Source: Paraburkholderia tropica
GTDB taxonomy: Bacteria > Pseudomonadota > Gammaproteobacteria > Burkholderiales > Burkholderiaceae
DNA length: 64,000 nucleotides
Direction: 5' to 3'
NCBI RefSeq assembly: GCF_914484835.1
Contig: NZ_CAJZAR010000077.1
Span: 87,300 to 151,299 of the forward strand
A program made the translations under genes and the position numbers. Every line of letters begins with the position of its first letter. The stretch's first letter is position 1. Below, in pieces: positions 24,171 to 32,463 of the stretch. The notes under the pieces were generated by a model. That model was given only the letters and a program-made list of their open reading frames with translations. It did not search any database and was not told the origin of the DNA.

Positions 24171-25736
24171 TTAACGGGCTGCGAAACTCACATAAGGCCC
24201 CGTGACGCTCCCACCCGAGCGCGTGCCCTCGATGCCGTACCAGACGCGCCGGCCATAGAGGAACGGCATGCCGAGATCGAGCGTTTGCGCGAGGAACGAG
24301 CCGATCGTGCTGAACGCCATGAATTTCGTCGACAGCAGCGTGCGCGCGTTGTCGATGCCCATGCTGGCCGTTGTCGCCGCGCCCGTGACGTCGGACAGTG
24401 CGAGCGAGCGCTGGATCACCGAAACGGGCGCATAGAAGCCTTGATATTGCGGCAGCGCCCAGTCCTCGAAACTCAGCGTGTTCGAGCCCGAATCGATGAA
24501 GGCGGCCACGGTGGCGCCGCCCGCGACGCTGCCGAGGAAGTTGCCCCAGCGGTCGGTCGTGAGGATCGTGGCGGCCGTGCCCGGCAGCGCGTTGTTCGAC
24601 TGGGTGCCGACACCGAAGATGACCGTGCCCGACGCCGTGAGCGCGCCGCTCGCGTCGATCGCGGGCATATCGACGATCAGGCCGTTGTTGTCGACCGGGA
24701 ACAGCGCGACGGGGTTGGTCACCTGGCTCGCGAGCGGCATGGCGATGGGCGTGGCCGGCGCGGCGTCCGCGTAGTAATAACCGGCCTGCGCCGTGTTCAC
24801 GCAAGCCGCGCCGCAGTCCTGGCGCGCGACGCCCACGCCGAGAATGCCGTTCGCGCCGAGCGCCCTCACCGTATTGAGCGACGAGTTATAGACGCACGAC
24901 GACGGCGCGCTCGACGCGATGGCCGGGTCGCCGATCACCTGGATCGGCACCGAGGCGGCGACTTCGCGCGAGAGTTTCACGTCGGCGCTACGCAGGCTGC
25001 CCCACGTGTAGCCCGAGCCGAACACGCCGCACGCGGCGACGTTGTTGCCGCTCGCGGCGTCGCGCTGGATCGGCAGCGCGGCCAGCGTGTCGGACGGGAT
25101 CGTCGACGCGTAGAGGCGCAAGCCGAACGAGCCGGTATCGAGCAGCACGTTGTCGATCGTCGCGCACTTCGTCTGGGCGCTGCTGCCGGGCTGGCAGATC
25201 GTCACGCTCACGAGCGGGAAATTGAGCACGCTACTCGCCGACGACACGCGCACTGCGATCGTGTTGCCGATGTCGGCGCCAGAGCCGCTGTCCGAGGTGC
25301 CGCCGCTCGACGAACCGCTGCCGGAGGTGTCGCCGCCCGAAGTGCCGCTGCCGGAGGAGCCGCTGCCGGACGTATCGCCACCCGAAGTGCCTGAGCCCGA
25401 AGAACCTGAGGAACCCGACGAGCCCGAACTTCCCGACGATGTGCTCGATCCCGAGCCCGAATTGCCGCTCGTCGAATTGCTGTTGCCGGAGCCGCTGCTG
25501 CCACCGCTACCGCTATTGCCGCTGTTGCCACTGCTCGCGGAACTGCCGGAGCCGGACGTTCCCGAGTTCGCGCCCGAGTTCGTCCCCGAACCCGAAGCGC
25601 CGCTGCCCGACGACGTGCTGCCATTGGACACCGCCGCATTGCCCGACGCGTTATCGCCGTCACCGCCTCCACCGCCGCCGCAGGCCGCGAGTGCAACGCT
25701 CAGCGCGAGCGCCGACGCCATAAGAATCTTGTTCAT
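24171..25736 (-). CDS. DUF3443 lipoprotein with pepsin-like D-T/S-G motifs
   Basis: A 521-residue lipoprotein (signal MNKILMASALALSVALAAC, Cys19). Residues 20-157 form a long Gly/Ser/Asn/Thr-rich low-complexity linker. The folded part from about 158 contains DNVLLDTGSFGLRLYAS (Asp200) and, 215 residues later, AAFIDSGSNTLSF (Asp415), plus NGILGVG (296-302). These resemble the two active-site loops of bilobed pepsin-type aspartic proteases (xxDTGSxxLxV and xxxDTGTxxL). The family has no demonstrated activity that I know of. I chose ATG 25736 because GGGAG lies seven bases upstream; an ATG at 25754 overlapping the DUF2844 stop (ATGA) is the alternative. It is paired with DUF2844 in one operon. 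Confidence 0.85.
   Translation of the reverse strand: MNKILMASALALSVALAACGGGGGGDGDNASGNAAVSNGSTSSGSGASGSGTNSGANSGTSGSGSSASSGNSGNSGSGGSSGSGNSNSTSGNSGSGSSTSSGSSGSSGSSGSSGSGTSGGDTSGSGSSGSGTSGGDTSGSGSSSGGTSDSGSGADIGNTIAVRVSSASSVLNFPLVSVTICQPGSSAQTKCATIDNVLLDTGSFGLRLYASTIPSDTLAALPIQRDAASGNNVAACGVFGSGYTWGSLRSADVKLSREVAASVPIQVIGDPAIASSAPSSCVYNSSLNTVRALGANGILGVGVARQDCGAACVNTAQAGYYYADAAPATPIAMPLASQVTNPVALFPVDNNGLIVDMPAIDASGALTASGTVIFGVGTQSNNALPGTAATILTTDRWGNFLGSVAGGATVAAFIDSGSNTLSFEDWALPQYQGFYAPVSVIQRSLALSDVTGAATTASMGIDNARTLLSTKFMAFSTIGSFLAQTLDLGMPFLYGRRVWYGIEGTRSGGSVTGPYVSFAAR
25266..25679 (-). repeat. Low-complexity Gly/Ser coding repeat inside DUF3443 gene
   Basis: The linker after the lipidation site is built from imperfect GSSGSG / TSGGDTSGSGS units; residues 116-129 and 130-143 are near copies. 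Such repeats often change length between strains. Confidence 0.75.
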
Positions 25737-25750
25737 CGTCTCGCTCCCGC

Positions 25751-26215
25751 TCATTGAATTTGATCTGCGTTCATGCCTTGCGGCAGCGCTTTCGGCAGCC
25801 ACGCGCGGCCCGTCAGCGCACCCATGTGGCCGCCCGCTTCGACGGCCAGATCCGCGCCATGCATCGAGACGGGACCATGACCGCCGCCGCGCGCGGCGCG
25901 GGCGTCGGCGAGACCTTTTTGCCACGCCGGAAAGTAGCTGCCGAGCAGGCTCTCCAGCGAACCGACGCGCGGGCCGCGCCACGACACGGCGAACACCGTG
26001 CCCGCGCTGTCGAGATATTCGTGAATCACGGTGCCGTTATCGAGCGTGGCCGTGGTCACCGTGTAGGACGCGGCGACGCCGTTCGCGGCCGCCATCGTGC
26101 GCACGGCAGGCGCACGCTGTGCCGACGGATAAGCGGGCGCGCCGCCCAATCCGGCCCACACAGGCGCAGCGCTCATGACGGAACAAGCCATCACGCCCAT
26201 CAGAAAATTCTTCAC
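25751..26215 (-). CDS. DUF2844 family secreted protein
   Basis: This 154-residue exported protein has signal peptide MKNFLMGVMACSVMSAAPVWA followed by GLGGAP, the usual opening of DUF2844 members. The conserved centre is TLDNGTVIHEYLDSAGTVFAVSW (about residues 58-80) with RGPRVGSLESLLGSYFP after it. The start is GTG at 26215 with AAGGAC about seven bases upstream. It lies directly upstream of the DUF3443 lipoprotein, with the stop overlapping or nearly touching that gene's start. The two appear to form one unit; a shared envelope function is likely but unknown. Confidence 0.85.
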   Translation of the reverse strand: MKNFLMGVMACSVMSAAPVWAGLGGAPAYPSAQRAPAVRTMAAANGVAASYTVTTATLDNGTVIHEYLDSAGTVFAVSWRGPRVGSLESLLGSYFPAWQKGLADARAARGGGHGPVSMHGADLAVEAGGHMGALTGRAWLPKALPQGMNADQIQ

Positions 26216-26859
26216 GTTTGTAGTCCTTATTAATTTTCACGAAGAGGGTCACGCCGATCACGCGGCGGTCGGTCAGTCTAAGTGGCGCATTCGCGTCTGC
26301 CTTGCGTAGCGAATCGAAATGACTATTCGATTTTTTCGCGAGCGCGCGCGACATCCGCAGCGCACACCCTGCAAGCCCGGCCACGCGGGCAAGGGCAGCA
26401 CATCAACGAGGGAAAAAGAAGGTCGACTCGGACCGAGATCGAAGCATGCGCACACACCTTGAGGCGCGCACCTTGACCCGTCGATACGGTGTGGATTTCA
26501 GATCAATCGTGGAGACTTCGGCGATTTTTTCGGTTTGACGCAGACCCTGGGCGGATCCACCATCGGCAAAAACCCCGCATCTGAAATATCCAAATGTTAC
26601 CGACAGACACCTTACGGCGCGAAAGCCGGCCGCGCACGAACCGGACGGGACGCGGCCGATGCGTGCCGATACGCCCATGAAGCCGGAGCTTGTCCGCCGA
26701 AGGGCGTACGACCGGCGCCTGCGCGACACCTTTCGTCACCCGGTTGTAACAACTCGAAAAAACCGTACAACTCGCGTAATTGCATTGAACCCCGCGTTGT
26801 CATAGCGTCTCACCATGCGCGGGCTGACCGGCCCGGGACCATCCGTACTGGAGATCGTT
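26216..26859. other. Long intergenic region between divergent envelope genes
   Basis: These 644 bases separate the DUF2844 gene (minus) and the Cys-pair secreted protein (plus). Short open frames occur on both strands, but none has a ribosome site together with a protein-like composition. The region should hold two divergent promoters. I cannot point to a convincing -35/-10 pair. Confidence 0.4.
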
Positions 26860-27249
26860 GTGAGAAGGTCGAAATTGATTCTCGGGGCTGCCGTGACCGC
26901 CATCGCCTGCGTGAGCGGCGCGGCGAACGCGGCGCACGTCGGCGTGTTCATCGGCGGCGGCGTGCCGTACTACTACCCCGTCGCACCCGTGCCCTATTAC
27001 TACGGCCCGCCGCCCGTCATCGTCACGCCGCCGCCTCCGCCGCCGCCCGACTACGTCGAGCAAGGCCAACCAGGCGACCCGGACGCGGTCTACCAGCAAG
27101 GTCCCGCCGACGGCCCGAACGGGGTCGCCGCCGGCCAGAACGGCGACACGTGGTACTACTGCGACGCCTCCAAGACCTACTACCCGTACGTGAAGCAATG
27201 CGCGTCGGGCTGGCGCTCGGTGCCCGCCCAGGTGGCCCCTTCGAACTAA
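26860..27249 (+). CDS. Small secreted Pro/Tyr-rich protein with paired cysteines
   Basis: A 129-residue exported protein. GTG at 26860 begins the signal peptide (MRRSKLILGAAVTAIACVSG, cleavage after ANA at 24), with GGAG seven bases upstream. An in-frame ATG at 26815 would precede the signal with unrelated residues. The mature protein has a Tyr/Pro segment (VPYYYPVAPVPYYYGPPP), a polyproline run, then WYYCDASKTYYPYVKQC (Cys101, Cys114), a module seen at the end of many small proteobacterial envelope proteins. A disulfide in the periplasm is likely. Function unknown. It is followed 19 bases later by a lipoprotein gene, so the two are probably co-transcribed. Confidence 0.8.
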   Translation: MRRSKLILGAAVTAIACVSGAANAAHVGVFIGGGVPYYYPVAPVPYYYGPPPVIVTPPPPPPPDYVEQGQPGDPDAVYQQGPADGPNGVAAGQNGDTWYYCDASKTYYPYVKQCASGWRSVPAQVAPSN

Positions 27250-27268
27250 CTCACCCAACGAGCTGCAC

Positions 27269-27799
27269 ATGAAATCGACTTATCTCGCGGTGCTTGCCGC
27301 GGCGGGGCTCCTGAGCGCGTGCGCCGTGGTGCCGACCGGCCCGAGCGTGATGGCGCTGCCCGGCACCGGCAAGACCTTCGACCAGTTCCGCAACGACGAC
27401 TACAACTGCCGCCAGTTCGCCTTCCAGCAGGTCGGCGGCGGCGCGACCAATCAGGCCGCGACGAATGCGGGCGTGGGCAGCGCCGTGGTCGGCACCGCGC
27501 TCGGCGCGGCAGCGGGCGCGGCGTTCGGCGGCGGCCAGGGCGCGGCCATCGGCGCGGGCGCGGGCCTGCTCGCGGGCAGCGCCGTCGGCATGGGCAACGT
27601 GCAAGGCTCGGCCTACGACGTGCAGCGCCGCTACGACTACGCGTATCTCCAGTGCATGTACGGCAACGGCAACCGCATTCCGGTCGCGGGCCGCATGCAG
27701 ACGCAGCAGCCGTATCAGACGCAGGCGCAACCGCAGCAGCGTTATCTGCCGCCGCCTCCGCCGGGCTCCCCGCCGCCCCCGGCGGATGGTGCGTACTGA
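27269..27799 (+). CDS. Glycine-zipper lipoprotein
   Basis: A 176-residue lipoprotein (lipobox LSAC, Cys18). The segment DQFRNDDYNCRQFAFQQ (38-54) precedes a Gly-zipper stretch of about 50 residues (NAGVGSAVVGTALGAAAGAA, then GGGQGAAIGAGAGLLAGSAVG). Such repeats form tightly packed membrane hairpins in YMGG/Rick17kDa-like outer-membrane proteins. Then come YDVQRRYDYAYLQCMY and a Pro/Gln-rich tail. It is expected to be anchored in the outer membrane, although sorting cannot be proven. It follows the secreted protein gene by 19 bases and is ended by a strong terminator. Two cysteines besides the lipidated one (47 and 128) could form a disulfide. Confidence 0.82.
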   Translation: MKSTYLAVLAAAGLLSACAVVPTGPSVMALPGTGKTFDQFRNDDYNCRQFAFQQVGGGATNQAATNAGVGSAVVGTALGAAAGAAFGGGQGAAIGAGAGLLAGSAVGMGNVQGSAYDVQRRYDYAYLQCMYGNGNRIPVAGRMQTQQPYQTQAQPQQRYLPPPPPGSPPPPADGAY

Positions 27800-27833
27800 C
27801 GTTATCGCGCTCGCAAGCGCATCGACGGCACCA

Positions 27834-27864
27834 AGAAAAACGCGCCCGTATGGGCGCGTTTTTT
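27834..27864 (+). terminator. Bidirectional terminator between convergent genes
   Basis: Perfect 9-bp arms (27839-27847, 27852-27860) with a GTAT loop, flanked by an A-run on the left and a T-run to 27864. It serves the plus-strand lipoprotein and, in reverse, the minus-strand penicillin-binding protein gene ending at 27900. Confidence 0.88.
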
Positions 27865-27899
27865 ATCGAAGAACACTCACGAAAGCACGCAGCGCGAAC

Positions 27900-30800
27900 T
27901 CACTTCCCGGCGACCTTCGCCGCGATTGATTCGGCATCCGAATAAACTCCCGGCATCGTGCTCGTCCAGCCCGGATTCGCAGCCGAATCCAGCCCCGCCT
28001 TCAACAACGACAGACTCACGTGCTGCATCGCGCCCGTTTGCGGATCGATCAGCGTCATGTCCTGCGATCCCGTCGCGGCCTTGAGCTTGCCGTCGGGCGC
28101 GTCCTGATCTTCGAGCAAGGGTTGCAGCACCGGCGCGAGCGACTTGAGCAGCTGCACCGAAAGCGCGCTCGTGAACGTATAGCGCGCCGCATACGGCTCG
28201 TGCACCCACGCGGTCATCGTGCCGTAGAAACGATTGCCGATCACGAACACGAACGTGGCGCTGCGGTTCACCTTCCGCGACTCGATCAGCCGCGCGCCCG
28301 GCGCATAAACGTTGAAGCGCTGATCGCCCGTGCCGGTCTTGCCGTAGACGTCGAGCTTCTTGCCGTCCGGGAAGGTCATGCCATCGGCGAGACGTCTGGC
28401 CGTGCCGCCCTCCACCACCGACGTGAGCAGCTCACGCACCACCTTCGAAACCTCCGGCGAAATCAGCGGCTGCGGTGGCGTGGACGTATGCACGAAGCGC
28501 GTTTCGTACGGCGTGCCGCGCGCGAAGTCGAGCGATTCGAAGCTATGCGTCGGCAGCTTCTGGCCGTCGCTCGACACGAGGCCGATCAGATACGCGAGCG
28601 CCGAAGGCCGGTCGCCCGATGCGCCGATCGCCGCGCCATACGACGGCGTGATGTTGTCGAACGGATAGCCAAGCGCGCGCCACGACTTGCCGATCGAGTC
28701 ATACGCGCGCAGTTCGATCATGCGGCGGATGCGCCGGTCCTGGGTCGCGTGGTACTTCGTCTTGAACAGCCACTTGTACGTGTACAGGCGCGTGTCGCGG
28801 CTCGCTTGCTGCACCTGCGCGAGCGTCGCATCGGGATGCGAGCGCCGATACAGCAGCAGCCACAATTCGAGCGGATGAATGCCCGCGATATAGCCGCGAT
28901 CGTTGAGGTTGAATTTGTCGATCGCGTACTTGTCGTAGTACTTCGCGAGATCTTCGTCGTCGAGCCACTGGAACTTCGTGTTCTTCAGTTGCGCGCGCAT
29001 CTGCGTGTCGAACCACGCGAGCGTGCCGTCCGGGTTCGTGCTGCGCAGCACGGTCGCGATCCGCGCCGGGCCCTTGCGCGTGTGCTGAAGCAGGATCTGC
29101 AGCGCTTCGTCGTCGCTCTTGCCTTGATAGCGCGAGTAGAAGCGCTTCATGTAGACCTGGCTTTCGCCATCGGCGAACTGCGTGAGGAAGCGGCTGCGCA
29201 CCGCGGGATCCTCAAGCCACGTGGCGGGCGGCCCGGTGGTCTGAATCATCTCGTAGTGAACGATGTCGCGCATCAGCCGCACGAACACGAGATTCACGGA
29301 ATGCTGGAATGCGCGGTGCAAGGTGAGGATCGAGCCGTTGTCGCTCGACTCGAAGTTGTTGAAGCTCTGCGCGCCGCCGCCCGTGTAGAAGGTTTCGCCC
29401 GGATTCGCCGAGTATTTGCGCTCCACGGCCGCTTCGAGCATCGCGGGCAGTGTGCGGTCCGAAGTCTTCGACAGATAATCGAGCGCCCAGCGCGTGAGCG
29501 CATCGCTCGGGTCCGTTTGCGCGAGTTCCGCGCGCAGCGTCTTCGCGTCCTGATCGGCGTACTTCGCGTGCAGCGCGCTCACGATCTGCAGATACGTGAT
29601 GATGGTGCGCAGCTTCGCCGTCGAGCCCAGATTCAGGCGCGCGCCCGAGTTGATGTCGAACGGCTGGTTCACGCTGTCGGTTTGCACGCGCACGAGATTT
29701 TCGCCGCCGCGCCGCTCGAACAGCGTGAAGCTGTAGGCGATCTTCGACGGATCGTCGGCGGGGCGCAGCATCTCGAAGCCGACGAGTCCCGCCGCGCGCG
29801 CGCCGTCCTTGGTCGCGGCGTCGGCGAGCCGGTCGCTCACGGCCTGCTGCACGCCGTCGTCGAGCGTGGCGGTCGCGGTCAGGTCGAGGCGGTCGAGATC
29901 GTAGAGCGTCTTCAGGCCGAGCGCCTGCATCAGCTGCGTGCGCAGCGTGAGCACGGCCTTGCGGTCCACGTAGGACACCGCCGGGCGCGGCGCGGGCTTC
30001 GAGCGGTCGAGCGTCAGTTGCGTGGCGAGCGCGGCGTCGCGCAACTGCGGCGAGATCACGCCGCCGTTCGCGAGCAGACGCAGGTAGCTGTCGGTGAGCT
30101 TCGCGAGCGCGTCGTGGTTCTTTTGCAGGAAATACGTGGGCGCGCGTTGCGCGATCAGCAGCGACAGCACCTGGCGGAACGCGAGCGCCTGTTCGTCGAG
30201 CGTCGCGCTCGAAATCGGCTCGCGCAGCACGCGGTTCACGTCGCGGAAATCGCGTCCATACCAGGCCGCCAGCCCGTCGCCGATGCCGTTGACTTCGCCG
30301 ATGCCCGCCTTCGCCGCGAGCGGCACCGAATTCAGATAGTGAACGAGAATCTGCTGACGCGCGGGCATGGTCTGCGGCCCGTCGAGATACGCGCGCACGG
30401 AAGCGGACGCGATCTGGCGCAGTTTCTCGGGCGGCGTCGAAGTGCGCCCGCCGGTCGAATGGCGAAACTTCTCGATCTGCGTGGCGAGCGTGCTGCCGCC
30501 CGGCGTCTGCTGATGGCGATTGACGAGCCGCGCGCCCTGATCGACGAGCGCACGGCTAAATCGCCCCCAGTCGATAGCAGGATTGCGGTTCGGCTGATCG
30601 TAGGCGAGCAGGTATTTGTCTTCGATGAACAGGAGCGAGTCGCGCACGAGCGGCGGCACGGCGTCGAAACTTTCGTAGGCGCGCTGCGGATAACGCGTGT
30701 GGAACAGCGTCGCGCCGTTCACGTCGCGCAGCACGATGCCGGCCTGATCCTTTTCCTCATACGGCAGAAACAGGCCCTGATCGGCCAGCGAAATCATGCG

Positions 30801-31142
30801 TTCCGAATCGCGCGCCTGGGAAGCGATCGTGAAGCCGCGCTGCGCGAGCCGGTCGGTGAACATGGGCAACTGGGCGTAGCCGAGCCGCGTGTCGTAGGGA
30901 CCGTTCGTGGTGGGAAAGCGAACGCTGTGGCTCGGCCCGTTCTCGACGGTAAAACCGATATCGCGCGTGAGTTCGGAGAGATAGCGCGCCTGCAATCGCG
31001 AGGTGTCGATCTCGATCTGCACGATTCGCGCGAGGATCACGATCGCCGCCAGCAACGCGACGATAAAACCCCATTTGATCCACCGCCAGACCGAGGCGGT
31101 GCCGGTGGCACGTACTGGAAAACGGACCGAAGGGCGGCTCAT
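27900..31142 (-). CDS. Class A penicillin-binding protein (transglycosylase-transpeptidase), unusually long
   Basis: This 1080-residue bifunctional peptidoglycan synthase has a single N-terminal membrane anchor (residues 22-42). The GT51 glycosyltransferase shows catalytic Glu174 in LFIEDKYLL, GGSTLATQ (215-222), EKLRQI and ILVHYLNSVP (265-274). The transpeptidase motifs are S507-x-x-K (GSTAKLRT), S615-V-N (FQHSVNLVF) and K935TGT (VYGKTGTGDQ). Several positions differ from canonical PBP1 (GGSTITQQ becomes GGSTLATQ), and large insertions lie between SxN and KTG. E. coli PBP1a/1b have about 850 residues. It may be a specialised rather than housekeeping enzyme. The start has AGGGAG seven bases upstream. 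Periplasmic face of the inner membrane. Confidence 0.92.
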   Translation of the reverse strand: MSRPSVRFPVRATGTASVWRWIKWGFIVALLAAIVILARIVQIEIDTSRLQARYLSELTRDIGFTVENGPSHSVRFPTTNGPYDTRLGYAQLPMFTDRLAQRGFTIASQARDSERMISLADQGLFLPYEEKDQAGIVLRDVNGATLFHTRYPQRAYESFDAVPPLVRDSLLFIEDKYLLAYDQPNRNPAIDWGRFSRALVDQGARLVNRHQQTPGGSTLATQIEKFRHSTGGRTSTPPEKLRQIASASVRAYLDGPQTMPARQQILVHYLNSVPLAAKAGIGEVNGIGDGLAAWYGRDFRDVNRVLREPISSATLDEQALAFRQVLSLLIAQRAPTYFLQKNHDALAKLTDSYLRLLANGGVISPQLRDAALATQLTLDRSKPAPRPAVSYVDRKAVLTLRTQLMQALGLKTLYDLDRLDLTATATLDDGVQQAVSDRLADAATKDGARAAGLVGFEMLRPADDPSKIAYSFTLFERRGGENLVRVQTDSVNQPFDINSGARLNLGSTAKLRTIITYLQIVSALHAKYADQDAKTLRAELAQTDPSDALTRWALDYLSKTSDRTLPAMLEAAVERKYSANPGETFYTGGGAQSFNNFESSDNGSILTLHRAFQHSVNLVFVRLMRDIVHYEMIQTTGPPATWLEDPAVRSRFLTQFADGESQVYMKRFYSRYQGKSDDEALQILLQHTRKGPARIATVLRSTNPDGTLAWFDTQMRAQLKNTKFQWLDDEDLAKYYDKYAIDKFNLNDRGYIAGIHPLELWLLLYRRSHPDATLAQVQQASRDTRLYTYKWLFKTKYHATQDRRIRRMIELRAYDSIGKSWRALGYPFDNITPSYGAAIGASGDRPSALAYLIGLVSSDGQKLPTHSFESLDFARGTPYETRFVHTSTPPQPLISPEVSKVVRELLTSVVEGGTARRLADGMTFPDGKKLDVYGKTGTGDQRFNVYAPGARLIESRKVNRSATFVFVIGNRFYGTMTAWVHEPYAARYTFTSALSVQLLKSLAPVLQPLLEDQDAPDGKLKAATGSQDMTLIDPQTGAMQHVSLSLLKAGLDSAANPGWTSTMPGVYSDAESIAAKVAGK

Positions 31143-31523
31143 GGTTATTCTCCCTGACGTCGCGTCAGATTGCGGAGTGCACCTCTCGGGTAGTCTATCT
31201 CGCCGCGATCAAACGTGTACGCCTGTGTCGCGCATCGGGCGCGCGAGTCGTATCGCCGCAACACACGTGCCTGTTTATGACGTCGTGCGCGGGGGTTTGC
31301 GTCACGCGAATGCCATTTTTCCTTCGCTGTGTTGCCTTGCGCGCAGCGGCACGCGGCGTGCTGCCGATATAATCTTCGGCTCTTTTTTGGCTGGCTGCGG
31401 CGTGCGGCCTTGCACCCATGCTCGCCGGCCTTGGTGGCAGTCACCTGGGGTATTCACCCTGGGTCATTCACTTTGCGGCGGTCCTTCGGTCAGCCCATCG
31501 CCGACATGGTTAACAGGAGCAAT
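31143..31523. other. Intergenic region between divergent PBP and lipoprotein genes
   Basis: No gene is supported in these 381 bases. A TATAAT occurs at 31368-31373. It is also the loop of a small inverted repeat (GCCGA 31363-31367, TCGGC 31376-31380) followed by TCTTTTTT, so the same bases could be read as a promoter -10 or as a weak terminator. There is no good -35 at 16-18 bases. Confidence 0.35.
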
Positions 31524-31856
31524 ATGAAGCAGCTTGTCGTGCCCCTCACCCTTTCGCTCACGCTCGGCGCCTGCGCCTGGTTTCAGGGCAACCCGGATTC
31601 CGGCCAGCCCGTCATCGACTCCACGACCAACCGCTCGGTTCAGGATGTGATCTCCTGCCTGACCGTGGAAGCAACGCGGCACGGCTCCAGCTTCGGCACC
31701 TCGGCGCTTCCGCAAGGCGAAATGCTCGACTTCGGCGATTCGAACGTCATCAAGGTGCGCGCCGACAATGGCACGACCACCTATCGTTTTTACGCGGGCA
31801 AACGCCACGCGAAGAACCTGTGGATTGAGGGCGCGAGCAAGACCTGCGCACCCTGA
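31524..31856 (+). CDS. Small lipoprotein of unknown function
   Basis: A 110-residue protein with signal MKQLVVPLTLSLTLGAC (lipobox LGAC, Cys17). The start ATG 31524 is preceded by AGGAG four bases away; an open frame continues upstream but lies before the signal peptide. The mature domain contains RSVQDVISCLTVEATRHG and DNGTTTYRFYAGKRHAKNLW, a small alpha/beta pattern with Cys48 and Cys108, which could pair. It shows no recognisable catalytic motif. It probably sits in the envelope of the cell. Stand-alone gene. Confidence 0.8.
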   Translation: MKQLVVPLTLSLTLGACAWFQGNPDSGQPVIDSTTNRSVQDVISCLTVEATRHGSSFGTSALPQGEMLDFGDSNVIKVRADNGTTTYRFYAGKRHAKNLWIEGASKTCAP

Positions 31857-32040
31857 TTCTGGAATCGCGGTCCGCGCTGCGGAACACCGAAAGCGCTTAT
31901 GCACCTCGCATTAACACCTGCTTACTGGGCGTAACGCCGTGTAGTACCGCGACACAATTGGGCGGACGGTTTTAAGAATCGTTTAAGTCTTCGTCCGCAT
32001 CATCGCGTCACCCAGAAAGACAACGTAGCAGGAGGTGCCC

Positions 32041-32322
32041 GTGTACTGGACCAGTTCGAAGACTCAAGCGGCAAGCAGCGAGCAACCGGCGAAGCCCGCG
32101 AAGCGCAATATCCTGCGCCGGTTGTTGAGCCATCACGAGCTCGCCACGCTGCTGCTGCTGTTGCATGCGCCCATCGACGCGCACGCCAAACCCGAGATCG
32201 CCATGCTCCAGGAAGCAGGCCTCGTGGAGCAGGTGCCCGGCGACGTCGCCGCGGGCGCCACGAAGATCCGCCTCACGACCGAAGGCAATGCGGTGCTGCA
32301 AGGCCTCGGCCTCGCGCGTTAA
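32041..32322 (+). CDS. Small protein with possible winged-helix fold
   Basis: A 93-residue product. I choose GTG 32041 because AGGAGG lies five bases before it; GTG 32035 overlaps that site. After a polar start, NILRRLLSHHELATLLLLLHAP and PEIAMLQEAGLVEQVPGD look like the helices of a small winged-helix domain. KIRLTTEGNAVLQGLGL matches the wing and last helix seen in MarR/PadR-like proteins. The DNA-recognition helix is short, so DNA binding is uncertain. No cysteine cluster or signal peptide. It shares a bidirectional terminator with the convergent response regulator. Confidence 0.65.
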   Translation: MYWTSSKTQAASSEQPAKPAKRNILRRLLSHHELATLLLLLHAPIDAHAKPEIAMLQEAGLVEQVPGDVAAGATKIRLTTEGNAVLQGLGLAR

Positions 32323-32383
32323 GGCGCACGTACAGTTTCGATACGGATTCCGCGCCGGTCCCACAGCCCGGGATCGCGCAAAC

Positions 32384-32418
32384 AAAAAAGGCGGCACGCA
32401 TAACGTGCCGCCTTTTTT
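32384..32418. terminator. Bidirectional terminator
   Basis: Perfect 9-bp arms GGCGGCACG (32390-32398) and CGTGCCGCC (32404-32412), with six A before and six T after. It lies 62 bases after the plus-strand gene and 46 bases after the minus-strand regulator's stop. Confidence 0.92.
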
Positions 32419-32463
32419 ATTGCCCGCCGCGCCCCGCTTCGGGCGGCCTAATTCGGTAGCGGC

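Noticed and set aside
28020..31157. Long open plus-strand frame antisense to the penicillin-binding protein gene
   Set aside because: Arg/His/Leu-rich composition typical of the opposite strand of a high-GC gene; the minus-strand protein has all PBP motifs.
31363..31388. Terminator or promoter at a GCCGA/TCGGC hairpin with TATAAT loop
   Set aside because: Five-bp arms are weak, there is no gene to end on that side, and there is no -35 for the TATAAT. Left as a note in the intergenic entry.
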